64,000 bases of DNA. It comes from Sphingomonas kyeonggiensis. GTDB lineage: Bacteria > Pseudomonadota > Alphaproteobacteria > Sphingomonadales > Sphingomonadaceae. Below the pieces are notes generated by a model. That model was not told the origin of the DNA. It was given only the letters and a program-made list of their open reading frames with translations, and searched no databases. Of this stretch, positions 29,749-39,410 are shown piece by piece. The stretch is taken from assembly GCF_014204495.1 (NCBI RefSeq), contig NZ_JACHLN010000001.1:1-64000 (forward strand). The letters run 5' to 3'. The translations under genes and the position numbers were made by a program. The first letter of the stretch is position 1. Each line of letters opens with the position of its first letter.

Positions 29749-32700
29749 TCAGTTCATGAACTCAAGGCTTGAATTATAGGGAATGAGCTTGCGCCCCTCA
29801 TGACCGAAGTCGACGAGCAGGGTAACGCCGATGCCGCGACGGTTGATCTGTTCGATCGTACCCACGCCCCAGACCGCGTGACGCACTTTGACGCCTACCT
29901 CAAGGTTGAGTTCCGCCGCTGCAACGGCTTCCTCGATTGCGCCCTTCCAGCCATGGTCAAACCAGTATTCGATGACTTTCGAGAAGGGGTTGGCAATCGC
30001 ACTGACGCGGTGGTTCTGCCGATCGCGAGCGAACTCAACGACGTAGAGCCAATATTCCTCGGGGTGGCGTCGGGCCATATCGAACTGGACATGGGAGAGT
30101 TTTATGCCGCGTTCCGTCCATTCGCCGTCCAGACCCTTCACTTCAATGAGCCGCCGCGACGCGCCATCGGGCAACGCCGAGACGATGTCGAAACCGGGAT
30201 TATTATGCGGCTGCTCTACCGGGGTGCGGCCGCACCGCTGCTCATATTTCATCACCGCTTCGATTGCCGCAAGGTCGATCTGCGAGGCGAAGTCGTCGGT
30301 GCCATCTCCGGTTTCTCCGGTCGTTCCCTCCCGCGGCGACGCGTTGACATAGGATAGCATTCGCGATCGGCGCTGTTCTCGTTCGGCTCGTGTGGGGCCT
30401 CGTCTCGAGCGATATGCTTCGCCGCCTCCCGTGCTTGGCGGCGTTGTATCCGGATTTCCCGGAGCGCTCTCCGTGCCGAAGCTGCCATCGTCGGAGCGGG
30501 ATGCAAACGGCGTTTCCTCCGTTCTGGTGGCTGCTTCTCCGGCACTTGGCTCGCTACCGGAAGAGGGATCAACAGCTGGCTCTTCGTGGATATGATCCTC
30601 AGCGGCGCTATTCCGTTGCGGCTCGGTCTCCTCCTCTGCGTTCCGATCTTCGAGGTCTTCGCCATCATGATCGATCTTGCCGTCATCGGTTGGGGCGTCT
30701 TCGCGGGTATCGGCGTCCGGACCGACCGCTCCATCCGGTACCCCGGCCCCCACGTCCCCGGGCTCGCTCTCGTCCTCCTCGCTCGAAGCAACGGAGTCTT
30801 CGACGTCATGCAGTTCCTCGGTTTCGGGCAGGTCTTCGTATTCCCCTTGAGGCGCGCGGTAATTGGCGTTGCGAAGCGCGCGCTCTGCTTCCTCCCATGT
30901 CGGCAGCGTCGCCACGAAGGCAGCGGTCATGATGACCGGTGGCATATCGATGCCGAAGTACAACTGCTCGAGGGGCGCGAAGAGTGCGCGGAAGGCAGCG
31001 GTCCAGTCGATCGGAATACCCGGAGCAGACCGTACGTAGAGGGCACTGGATTCCGGGTCGAAGAATGCCTCCGCCTGGCTGGAGGGCGAGCGCACCGGCG
31101 GATCATAGTCGAGTATCTCGACATTAAGCTGGAGACTTCCGGCGCGGCGGACTTCCACACGTGCGAGGATCGACCGCAGCCGGTCGCGGAATTCCGCATT
31201 TGGCGCAAGCCAGAGTAGAAGATCGCCGCGCGACTGCAGGCGCTCCGTTGCTTCGGGGTCGGACACGCTGCTTGGAATCTCGGCCAGCGCGAGCTTCGCT
31301 ATGCTAGACAGGCGCGGTACTCGGAGTTCTTTGAACAGGCGGGCTGCGGCAAGACGCGAAACATGCGGTGGAGCAACCAGACGCTCGTCCAGTGCTCCGG
31401 CAAACGGATCCGAAAGAAGATCCGAATCTCGCCAGACCGCTTCGTCCAGCCAGATGCTCTCTCCCAGCATATTCAGCAGGAGCGGGCCCTCTTCGAGGCC
31501 GCCGAACAAGTCGCGCGTCTCGCTGTCATCATGTTCGAGCGCGTCGGCAAGCCAGGCGAGGCAACGCTCATGGACAATTGCGTCCTCGTCACCGACCGGT
31601 GGATGCGCGGCAATCTCGCCGAGCAGTGCCAGATGGTGGCGAGCAACTGGGGCATCCGTTACGCCCAGCCGCCGGTAGAGCGCTTCGCGCTGTCGCATTC
31701 TGACACTCGGTGCATGCCAGTGCCCGCGGAAATGGGTAGGGTCCCAAAATACCTGATCAGACCGCAGATAGCGTTTGAGGTCAGGGTCGTAGATGAACGC
31801 CTTGTCCGCAAGTCGGTCGATGCAACCTGCATCGTCGGAATTCAGCCGTTCGCTGAGCATGGCGTACACCACGTCGGAGGCGGCGATGTCGTTTGCCATG
31901 CAATGTTCGAGATGGGCGACGACAGCCTCGGTCGGAGGCTCTTCCTTCATGCCCAGAAAGTCGAGGAATTCGGTCAGCGTGCGCCCCGCCTGCGTGCCAC
32001 CACGCAATGCCGGCAGATCGACGATACGAACCTGCGACGCATAGCCGGCCGCGCGGAAGGGCCGGTACACCAGAGCTGGCGAATAGCGAGTGTTTGCAAC
32101 GCGCTCGCCGTCCAGCGATGCCGGCAGCCAAGGGATGACTTTCAGACGTTCGAGTACGGCTCGCTCGTCCGATGAGAGCCGATCGAATCGATCGAGAATA
32201 TGGCGGACGATCGGCTGCGTGCGCGTCGCGATTTCGTCGATGGTGCAGGTCCCGGCGATCTCCTCTATCCGGGCGACGAGATGGCCGACGGAAACTGTCC
32301 GGCGCATTCCGAGACGATCCTCGAGAAGATCCTGCAGCCGAGCAGCGTCGCGTCCGGCCGGCATCCAGTCTTCATCGACGAAGAAGTGCGGTTCTGCGCC
32401 GAGTTGAGCCTCGATGGCCGCCGTCCAATAATAGCAGTCGCGGGGTCTGGCATATTGCCCGGCCCGCGTGCGGACGAATGCTCGCTCGGCCAATGACAGC
32501 AGACCACCCTCGGCATCGAGCTCCGCGCGATGTTCGAGTACCTGAGCGAGCAGCGAGACATATTGTTCCCTGCTCGGATTGCCGCGGAGGATCTCTTCGA
32601 GATGGTCGTCGACATATGCCTTGAAGGTGAGAACTTCGACTTGGAGTACATCTCGCGCCAGCGCACGCATGCGCTCGGACATGATCGCGGTATCGATCAG

Positions 32701-34620
32701 CTCGAAGTGGCCAATTGGATCGACGAAGCCGCCGGGCAGTTGCCCGCGCGAAGGCGTGACGAAGCCCGACTTAGTTCGCAGGATGGGAACGTCGACCAGG
32801 CGCTGGCCGCCCGCTTCGACATCGCCGTGCGCAGCGAAGGTGACCAGCAGATCGTAGAAGCGGCGAACCTCTACTTCGCTGACTCCGATCGTCGTCGCGG
32901 CCTTTTCCTCATCGGAAAGCGCTGCCCCGATGTCCGATGCAAAGCTGGGGAACCGATAGAGATCGACAGTTTCGGACAGTGTCGGCAACAACAGGAGTTC
33001 TTCATGTACGATCGGAACATCCGGCAGAAGCCGGTGAATGTCCGCAGCGGAAATCCCGCTCGGGGGACGCCACAATTCGTTGATCGTCGATGGAGTGTTC
33101 GCGACATCGAGCACAAACCGCACAGCCTTCAACCGGTTGATCTGCGCCGGCAGATCCAGTCGTGTCCTGGATTGCTGCAGGACCTCGTCGACCGCCGCCC
33201 AGAGCGCCACGAGCGGCGCGCCGTTGCCTTCGACCGGTCGCATGGCCTCAAGCGCGGATATGACGGCCGGCAACCGTAGCGCTGATGCGTCCAACGCAAG
33301 GAACATGGTCCAGAAGCTGCGCAGGTCAGGGTGCAGGAGCTTGAGGCCGGTCGATGCAAGTGCGGCCTGCCCCTCGGGACTCATCTGTTCGGGGAGAACA
33401 CAGTCGCCTGGCCGTGCGAGCCCGCCGTTCACGGTCAGGACGCAATTGGAGGCCTTGGCGACTATGTGAAGTTCGCTCCAGAAGGACTGGAAGGATCGAT
33501 TCTCGCGAAGGCCATAAGCGGCGTTCGCCAGAGCCCAGAAGCGTGCGTGCCCGAGTAAATCGCGGATTTCTTCGAAATTCTCGGCCAAGGCTCGTGCCGC
33601 CGTGTCGAGCAGGAGTTCGTTCCAATAGCGCTCATGCTGCTCGCCGCTGAGCGTGATCATGCGGCGCGTCGGATGAGGGAAGAAGTCTGCGTTGATGTGG
33701 AGCGGCAGGCCTGATCCCTGTTCGGTCGGCAGAAAAGCGTAAAGCAGCCCCTCCAGCGGCTCGGCGTGAAGCGGCAACGCGATAGTCACCTCAGGCGATC
33801 GATCGAGCTCCGCTAGAGTCGGGAAATCGTCGAAGATCTGGCGCGAGAGAGCGAGGTCGGAAGCGTTGCGGGTGAACAGCTTCCACCGCTCGGTGCGCCC
33901 TTCGGGATGAATTTCGAGCGTTACGATCCCGCCGTCGCGCGCGATCGATACCGACTGGACCGGGGCGCCATTCTCGAGGAGCTCGATTGTGTGCAGCCGC
34001 CGAAGGAAGAACAGGCCACGGGTCATGACTTCCACGATCGCATCGACCACCAGCGCAACGACGTCCGGCGGCGTTGGAGAGGCATTGAGCGCCGTGCGGG
34101 TGTCAGAAGCCATTGCGGCCCAAGCGAGTTCGAATTCGGTGCCGGGGTGAGGCGGGACGATCTTGGTGGCGCCCGCTCCATCGATTGGAATGAGCTGCAT
34201 CTCGATGCCGATAGAGCGTACGATGGGAGCGTCGGTTATCTGGTATACCGAGACGAAACCGATGCCGAAGCGACCGATCTGCGATGCCACCCGGACCTTG
34301 TTTCGGCTCCCCATCCGCGAAATTGCGTGGAAGTTGCAGGCTCGCTTATGACCTTCGGGATCACCGTCTCTTTCCCATGGGCAGCGCGCTTCGGTCAGCC
34401 CGCAAGTCGAGAACTCCGCGCTATTGTAGACGAATAGGGCGGTATCGCAGACGTCGAAACGCAATGTTCCCGCGCCGGCGTCGTCGGCATTCTGGATAAG
34501 CTCCAGCGCCATCACCCCGAAACCTTGAAGACCAGCCAGGGCCTGCTGAATGTTCCCAAGGAGGTCTGCTTCGTAGTTCAGCCTGATGGGCTGCTGAAAC
34601 GCTTCGGGCTCAACTTTCAC
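29749..34620 (-). CDS. Giant GHKL (sacsin-like) ATPase with C-terminal DUF3883
   Basis: 1,623 aa from a GTG with GGGGGAG 9 nt upstream. The N-terminus is a Hsp90/sacsin-type ATPase: N-box LELIQNADDAGA (Glu40, Asn44) and G2 box GRFGIGFVSVY (116-126). About 1,000 residues of helical sequence without a named domain follow, then an acidic, low-complexity linker (about 1,260-1,440, Glu/Asp-rich), and a DUF3883 nuclease-like end (RRLIEVKGLDGEW, LSHVQFDMARRHPEEYWLYVVE). Proteins of this plan occur in defence islands and are thought to couple ATP hydrolysis to DNA recognition or cleavage. It forms a two-gene operon with the NERD helicase. I do not recognise a named system. Confidence 0.88.
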   Translation of the reverse strand: MKVEPEAFQQPIRLNYEADLLGNIQQALAGLQGFGVMALELIQNADDAGAGTLRFDVCDTALFVYNSAEFSTCGLTEARCPWERDGDPEGHKRACNFHAISRMGSRNKVRVASQIGRFGIGFVSVYQITDAPIVRSIGIEMQLIPIDGAGATKIVPPHPGTEFELAWAAMASDTRTALNASPTPPDVVALVVDAIVEVMTRGLFFLRRLHTIELLENGAPVQSVSIARDGGIVTLEIHPEGRTERWKLFTRNASDLALSRQIFDDFPTLAELDRSPEVTIALPLHAEPLEGLLYAFLPTEQGSGLPLHINADFFPHPTRRMITLSGEQHERYWNELLLDTAARALAENFEEIRDLLGHARFWALANAAYGLRENRSFQSFWSELHIVAKASNCVLTVNGGLARPGDCVLPEQMSPEGQAALASTGLKLLHPDLRSFWTMFLALDASALRLPAVISALEAMRPVEGNGAPLVALWAAVDEVLQQSRTRLDLPAQINRLKAVRFVLDVANTPSTINELWRPPSGISAADIHRLLPDVPIVHEELLLLPTLSETVDLYRFPSFASDIGAALSDEEKAATTIGVSEVEVRRFYDLLVTFAAHGDVEAGGQRLVDVPILRTKSGFVTPSRGQLPGGFVDPIGHFELIDTAIMSERMRALARDVLQVEVLTFKAYVDDHLEEILRGNPSREQYVSLLAQVLEHRAELDAEGGLLSLAERAFVRTRAGQYARPRDCYYWTAAIEAQLGAEPHFFVDEDWMPAGRDAARLQDLLEDRLGMRRTVSVGHLVARIEEIAGTCTIDEIATRTQPIVRHILDRFDRLSSDERAVLERLKVIPWLPASLDGERVANTRYSPALVYRPFRAAGYASQVRIVDLPALRGGTQAGRTLTEFLDFLGMKEEPPTEAVVAHLEHCMANDIAASDVVYAMLSERLNSDDAGCIDRLADKAFIYDPDLKRYLRSDQVFWDPTHFRGHWHAPSVRMRQREALYRRLGVTDAPVARHHLALLGEIAAHPPVGDEDAIVHERCLAWLADALEHDDSETRDLFGGLEEGPLLLNMLGESIWLDEAVWRDSDLLSDPFAGALDERLVAPPHVSRLAAARLFKELRVPRLSSIAKLALAEIPSSVSDPEATERLQSRGDLLLWLAPNAEFRDRLRSILARVEVRRAGSLQLNVEILDYDPPVRSPSSQAEAFFDPESSALYVRSAPGIPIDWTAAFRALFAPLEQLYFGIDMPPVIMTAAFVATLPTWEEAERALRNANYRAPQGEYEDLPETEELHDVEDSVASSEEDESEPGDVGAGVPDGAVGPDADTREDAPTDDGKIDHDGEDLEDRNAEEETEPQRNSAAEDHIHEEPAVDPSSGSEPSAGEAATRTEETPFASRSDDGSFGTESAPGNPDTTPPSTGGGEAYRSRRGPTRAEREQRRSRMLSYVNASPREGTTGETGDGTDDFASQIDLAAIEAVMKYEQRCGRTPVEQPHNNPGFDIVSALPDGASRRLIEVKGLDGEWTERGIKLSHVQFDMARRHPEEYWLYVVEFARDRQNHRVSAIANPFSKVIEYWFDHGWKGAIEEAVAAAELNLEVGVKVRHAVWGVGTIEQINRRGIGVTLLVDFGHEGRKLIPYNSSLEFMN

Positions 34621-34889
34621 CGTGCATCACTCCCCCGCAAGGACGGCTGGCATCCTCGTCGCCATTTCGATCTTATCGTTTCCCCCTCACGCAGATATCT
34701 TACGACACTGGCGCAGATATTCGCTGAATAGCAGCGGCCAATGCACAGCGGTAGGAAACAAACCGCCGGATCCGAGCCAAATCTGCGGCTGGGCATAAAC
34801 GAAAGGGGCCAAACCGGTGCGACATCGTCGCACAAGCTTGCAGTGGCACGAATGATTGCTAACCCAGCCGCATGGTAGGGGTGGCCTCA

Positions 34890-35591
34890 ATGTCGGCGAT
34901 GCCGCGGTTCTCGGCAGCAGAGCTTCAGGCTGCGCTGCGCACCTTTGCGCCACTCAAGGCCGGGCTGGCGCGCGATGTATTTCAGCAGCCGTATCCTTTG
35001 GGGCGCGTCATTGAGGCGTTTGCTAGCCTGCGGGCACCGCTGGCCCGAGCGAGGCTCCAAGGCGGGATCATCAACCCATGGGTGATCGCGGGGCTTCGGC
35101 GAGATGAGGTGCGCGTGGCACAAGCACTTGCCGGCCTTTGGACGCTCGAGCTTGGGGGTGCTGCCTCACGCAGGTTCCTTGCCGGCTGCCTGGCCGCCTG
35201 CATCGTGGATATTGATTGGGAGGCTGAGCTTGCTACCGGTTACCGGGTCGCTAGCGAGATCAGTCCATTAGGTGTGCACACCGAGCGAATCGACCTCACC
35301 ATCGAGACGGCGAGGCATATCGTTGGTATCGAGATGAAGATCGACGCCGCTCTCGGTCCCCGTCAGCTTGAGCGCTATGTCGAGGCGATTTCCGCACGTG
35401 CTCGCTGGCAGCACGCGACAGGCCACATCGTGTTGCTCGCGCCGTTTTCGAGCGAGCTTGACCAGGTCTTGCATCTATCCTGGCCGACAGTGGCAGAGGC
35501 TGCGTTCTCAAGCGCTGGACGGCAGAGCAGCAAGCAAAGCTTCGCCGAGCAGCTTATCGTCAGCTTTGGCGACTATCTAGGAACCCTCTAG
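34890..35591 (+). CDS. PD-(D/E)XK nuclease-superfamily protein
   Basis: 233 aa from ATG 34890 (GTAGGGGTGG upstream; an ATG at 34872 lacks a site). The N-terminal half is helical and unfamiliar. The second half has the nuclease core: TERIDLTIE (Asp135), then GIEMKIDAALGPRQLERY (Glu148-x-Lys150) as in the PDDEXK_4 group, and HIVLLAPFSSELDQV. First gene of a three-gene operon in the island, reading away from the GHKL gene. Its target is unknown. Confidence 0.78.
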   Translation: MSAMPRFSAAELQAALRTFAPLKAGLARDVFQQPYPLGRVIEAFASLRAPLARARLQGGIINPWVIAGLRRDEVRVAQALAGLWTLELGGAASRRFLAGCLAACIVDIDWEAELATGYRVASEISPLGVHTERIDLTIETARHIVGIEMKIDAALGPRQLERYVEAISARARWQHATGHIVLLAPFSSELDQVLHLSWPTVAEAAFSSAGRQSSKQSFAEQLIVSFGDYLGTL

Positions 35592-35600
35592 GAGGAGCTC

Positions 35601-36215
35601 ATGACCGACCCAGCTGTGAGCGGCGCAATCGCTCGCCATATCGAGGAGCTCGAAGTTGCGCTCCGCCACGCCACGAATGTCATGGATAGGATGCTCGGCA
35701 GGGAGGCCGGGCGCATTATCCAGCGCAAGATGAAGGCATTCGGCTGGGACGGTGAGATCGACGAGGAGCTAGATCCCGTCTGCTGGGTTGCACAAAAGTC
35801 GTGGCGCACCGCAGGCGGGACCAATGACGCGTTCGACCTTTACATCAACTTTGAGGGCACTGATTGCAACGACGGACAGCCTCCCGAGACTTGGGTGGGT
35901 CAGTTCATGGGCTTTGCCGGGTCCGGCATGCAGCTCGTGCTTGGCAGCAACGCGCTCGGCCGCGCAAAGTGGAAATCTGTGTTGCGCGAGCAAGTCGAGC
36001 TTGTCGATCAACTCATGAACTCGGGCTTCCGCTGCGACGCTCGGGAGGGGCGTCTCGCCGTGGCGGTCCAGATTGACAAGGAAGCATTGATCAGCGGTTT
36101 TGAGGACGGCGACGTGGCGGAGGCGCTGCTGCCGATCGAGGCCGCTATCGATCGTATCCACGCAGCCGAGCCTATTCTAGACCGCCTGGTTGCGGCGATC
36201 CGGGCAAAGATATGA
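35601..36215 (+). CDS. Unknown protein between two nuclease genes
   Basis: 204 aa, ATG behind AGGAGGAG, 9 bp after the previous stop. No family recognised. N-terminal helices (IARHIEELEVALRHATNVMD) precede an alpha/beta part with VCWVAQKSWRTAGGTNDAFDLYI, then a long helical end. The tight spacing and position between nuclease-fold genes suggest a regulatory or recognition subunit. The next gene begins 19 bp downstream. Confidence 0.7.
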   Translation: MTDPAVSGAIARHIEELEVALRHATNVMDRMLGREAGRIIQRKMKAFGWDGEIDEELDPVCWVAQKSWRTAGGTNDAFDLYINFEGTDCNDGQPPETWVGQFMGFAGSGMQLVLGSNALGRAKWKSVLREQVELVDQLMNSGFRCDAREGRLAVAVQIDKEALISGFEDGDVAEALLPIEAAIDRIHAAEPILDRLVAAIRAKI

Positions 36216-36234
36216 CGATGATGGAGGAAATGCC

Positions 36235-37314
36235 TTGGTAGAGCAGCGCAACCTGTCGTCGCTAGCGTTTAGGCTCGAGCGTTTCACTTTCGATCTCTTC
36301 AAGCTTCAAGGGTTCGAGGTCGCGCTGCCCGAGAGCGATCGCGCTTGGGGGCATGATCTCATGGTCGACACAGGCAGGGCGCTCGCAGTCGTGGAGGTCA
36401 AGCTCTACAGTTCGAGCACACCAGCCTCGCGCAATATCATCGTGGCGCTGGATTACCTTGAACGAAGCCGGATCGCCAATGGCGCTGCCTTCGGAATCCT
36501 CGTCACCAACAGCCGTCTCGCGCCGTCGCAGCGTAGCCGGCTAGAGAGTTTCCCGGCGCTCCGCGTTTACGACATCGACATTCTCGCAGGGCTTGCCCAA
36601 GGTCATCCCAGCCTGGCGGCGGAGCTCGAGGAGATAAGCCGGAGCGCGCTAGTCTTCCGAGGCGAGGATCTGCCAATCGCCGAGCCGGTGGATCCCGCAA
36701 AAACTCTCGCGGAGCTTATGGAGGGCGATCTGCCTGAGTTGGCAGAGCCGGAGGAATTGCCTGTCGCGCCGCCACCCGAGCCTCCCAAGCGCGGCGCAGA
36801 TCTCTGCGCGGATATTCACGGTGTTGGCAAGTCGGTGGCGAAGCCGTTCGAGGAGGCTTGCGAGGCGGCTGTCCGCTGGCTGTTCGAAGACGAGCTGATC
36901 GCATTTGACGATCAGCATGAATCGCACACCGGACACAATATCTTTGACCTAGTAGCCCGCATCGCCTCGAAGGAAGACTTCTGGCAAGCGCTCATCAGTG
37001 ATTTCAGGGCACGCTACATCGTCTTCGAGTTCAAGAACTACAGCAAGCCAATTCGCCAGCGCGAGATCTACACTACGGAGAAGTACCTCTATCCGATCGC
37101 GATGCGGGGTGCCGCAATCATTGTTTCCCGCCACGGCGCTGATGCCGGGGCCGACGCCGCCATGCGCGGCGCACTTCGGGAAAGCGGCAAACTTATTCTC
37201 AGCCTATCAGTGAAGGAGCTCTGCAGCATGCTGCACGCCCGCGATGCAGGCAGCGACCACCTGGCGACGCTCGTCAGCAAGCTCGATGACATGCTTATGG
37301 GGCTGGAACGCTAG
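36235..37314 (+). CDS. Double restriction-endonuclease-fold protein
   Basis: 359 aa from TTG 36235 with GGAGGA 6 nt upstream; no better start exists. Residues 10-115 form an Mrr-like fold: LFKLQGFEVALPESDRAWGHDLMV (Asp41), VVEVKLYSSS (Glu54-x-Lys56). An acidic, Pro-rich linker (about 165-195) leads to a second nuclease-like fold: FEEACEAAVRWLFEDELI, HNIFDLVARI, YIVFEFKNYSKPI (Glu-x-Lys), IIVSRHGAD. Both active sites look intact. Two nuclease cores in one chain could recognise and cut separately, or one may act as a sensor. Part of the operon with the PD-(D/E)XK protein and the 204-aa unknown. Confidence 0.78.
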   Translation: MVEQRNLSSLAFRLERFTFDLFKLQGFEVALPESDRAWGHDLMVDTGRALAVVEVKLYSSSTPASRNIIVALDYLERSRIANGAAFGILVTNSRLAPSQRSRLESFPALRVYDIDILAGLAQGHPSLAAELEEISRSALVFRGEDLPIAEPVDPAKTLAELMEGDLPELAEPEELPVAPPPEPPKRGADLCADIHGVGKSVAKPFEEACEAAVRWLFEDELIAFDDQHESHTGHNIFDLVARIASKEDFWQALISDFRARYIVFEFKNYSKPIRQREIYTTEKYLYPIAMRGAAIIVSRHGADAGADAAMRGALRESGKLILSLSVKELCSMLHARDAGSDHLATLVSKLDDMLMGLER

Positions 37315-38201
37315 TTGAGCTGATAGGAGTGAAGCTTCCAGGCCCCGTCCTCGCGAGTGAGAAGGGTCGTCTCCAGAGCCGACGCGCCATTGTCGAGCTT
37401 CGCGTTCGCCAGGCTGAGGATCATTTCGACCGGGCCATAGCCCTCCGGGCGCTTCGCCTGGTCGATGATAATCTGATCGATGGGGTCACGAGATACTATG
37501 TGGCGGGTCAGACGTCGCAGCTGCCTTATTGTCGCGAGAGGCGAGCCATTCCGAGGCAAGCGAGGAAGATAGTCTTGAATGAAGGTATCAGGTTCGTCGG
37601 CGCCTAGATGCCCTATCACCTCGTTGACCGCCCGAAGCGCATCGCGCTTCGCATCGGCAAGATTGGCAACGCTCCAATAGCGCGTTCTCCACGCCACTGT
37701 CTGGCCGTCTCCTGTGTCGATCAGATGAGCACCATCGATTGATAGCCTTGCATGGAAGTCGCCCTTAAATATCTGCGGATCGGCCTCGCACCCGATCGGG
37801 TGGCAGCCGCTATAGTATCCGTCGAAGGCGAGGCTGGCGTCGGCCAGGATTCGCGGATCGCCCTGCCAGCTCCTTATCCTGAGGAAAACGGAACCTGGCT
37901 CGGCCTGGCCGTCGAGCTTGCACTGCATCCCTGCATTATGAACGATGTGGCCCCAAGTCTGATTCATGTAGAGGATGGACAGCGCGCCGGAGCCGGGACG
38001 GCGTTCAACAGCGTATTTCCTACGTGTGGTCAGTATGGCGGCGCAGGCTCCATCATTCCAATTCCGTATCTCATCAAGGTCGTTGGACTCCCAGCTCCCG
38101 AGATAGGCATCGCCGAGCGTCGCGGTGGGCGCCGCCTGCGCAGCCACCGCGCAAGGCGCGCAGGTCAAAACCACAGCTGCGAATATAAAGACATGCTTCA
38201 T
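37311..38201 (-). CDS. Exported hypothetical protein
   Basis: 296 aa with a clear signal peptide (MKHVFIFAAVVLTCAPCAVA, then AQA cleavage). Four to five Cys in the mature part suggest disulphides in the periplasm. No family recognised. The GSW...ND region and later TTLLTREDGAWKLHSYQLN end resemble small secreted proteins of unknown role. Last gene of a four-gene minus-strand operon with a trypsin-like protease; its start lies 3 bp past the protease stop. Confidence 0.68.
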   Translation of the reverse strand: MKHVFIFAAVVLTCAPCAVAAQAAPTATLGDAYLGSWESNDLDEIRNWNDGACAAILTTRRKYAVERRPGSGALSILYMNQTWGHIVHNAGMQCKLDGQAEPGSVFLRIRSWQGDPRILADASLAFDGYYSGCHPIGCEADPQIFKGDFHARLSIDGAHLIDTGDGQTVAWRTRYWSVANLADAKRDALRAVNEVIGHLGADEPDTFIQDYLPRLPRNGSPLATIRQLRRLTRHIVSRDPIDQIIIDQAKRPEGYGPVEMILSLANAKLDNGASALETTLLTREDGAWKLHSYQLN

Positions 38202-38204
38202 TGG

Positions 38205-39410
38205 CTATCTCACGCGCTGGAAGATGAGCTTGAAAGGGCTTGGGCCAAGATAGAAGCTCGCATCGGTGATCTCGCCGGACATCGCGTCGGGCGATACACG
38301 AAGGCGCGCGGACCACGAGCCGCCAGCTTGAAGCGCAATCGTTAGCAGCAGGTAGTTCCCGTTGAACTGCGCGGTGCCTCGGCCGGAAAGCATAGGGTTT
38401 GCCGTCAGCTCCGCGCTGTACAGATCGAGCCCAAGCGGCTTGAGCTCCAGGATGGCGCCAAGTAGCCCCCAACGTCCCTCAATCTCGACACGGCACGAGA
38501 CTGGCGCTGTAAAATTTCCGCCGACGATCACGGTGACCCGGTCGGGTTCGCACGGCAACTCGCCGGCTGTAGTAGGCAGGGTTACCTTATAGGAGCCAAC
38601 GGGTATCAGCATCATCCGGCCGTCGGCCGCCAGGACGGGAGGTCCCGAGGCGGGCTGGAGCGACAGATAGCCGCCCAGATCGTCGGATCGGGTCAGGCGG
38701 ACGGTTCCGGTCGCGACGGGCGGAGGCACTATCTGAGGCAGCCAGCGCCAGCGCGCCCCTCCAAACTGCGCCTCGAAGCTTTGCCTTATGGTCCCGATCG
38801 ACAGGACATCGGCCTTAGAGACGCCTTGCTGGCGAATGACGAGGCCAGCGATGCCACCGAGACCAATCACCGGGCCGCCGGAATAACCTCTTTCCACCGG
38901 AGCGCCTTCCATGCGCAGCCAGCCGGGGACGCCGAGCGAAGTCAGGCTGCTAGCCGTCAGCGGCATCCGCCATTCGCCAGCGCCGCCTAGGGTCACGACA
39001 TAGGTGATCAAGGGCAAGGTCTCGAACGCGCCGTAACGCGGCAAGGCGAGATCGACTGGCGCGGGAACGGCGAGAAAGGCTAGATCGAGAGGCGCGTCGG
39101 CCCGATACAAGATGTGCGCTGTCGTCCGTATGAGCACTCCGTCGTCTACAAAGAGCGTGACATCGACACGGTCACCATCGTCAAGCCTTCGGATCACATG
39201 CGTCGCAGTCGCTATCATCCATTCATCGGCGCTGTAGCCGACAATCAGCCCCTTGCCGCGCTCGTCGGAGTCAATGCCCACCGTTGCGGTCTTGAGCAGA
39301 TCTGCGCCCAACGAGAGTTGCTCGACCGAAAGGTCAGCCTGACTCGATTGAGCGAGCGCCCGTACCGTCACAAGGCAGAGAAGCGCAGATGCAAGCAGGG
39401 TACGCATCAT
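38205..39410 (-). CDS. Exported trypsin-like serine protease
   Basis: 401 aa from ATG 39410, with signal peptide MMRTLLASALLCLVTVRALA. The S1 protease triad can be read: His in ATATHVIRR, Asp in APLDLAFLAV, Ser in GYSGGPVIG. After the protease domain (to about residue 215) comes a beta-rich part with an Ig-like segment (SYKVTLPTTAGELPCEPDRVT). It lies in a four-gene operon with membrane proteins and overlaps the preceding gene by 4 bp. Periplasmic action is expected; the substrate is unknown. Confidence 0.85.
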   Translation of the reverse strand: MMRTLLASALLCLVTVRALAQSSQADLSVEQLSLGADLLKTATVGIDSDERGKGLIVGYSADEWMIATATHVIRRLDDGDRVDVTLFVDDGVLIRTTAHILYRADAPLDLAFLAVPAPVDLALPRYGAFETLPLITYVVTLGGAGEWRMPLTASSLTSLGVPGWLRMEGAPVERGYSGGPVIGLGGIAGLVIRQQGVSKADVLSIGTIRQSFEAQFGGARWRWLPQIVPPPVATGTVRLTRSDDLGGYLSLQPASGPPVLAADGRMMLIPVGSYKVTLPTTAGELPCEPDRVTVIVGGNFTAPVSCRVEIEGRWGLLGAILELKPLGLDLYSAELTANPMLSGRGTAQFNGNYLLLTIALQAGGSWSARLRVSPDAMSGEITDASFYLGPSPFKLIFQRVR

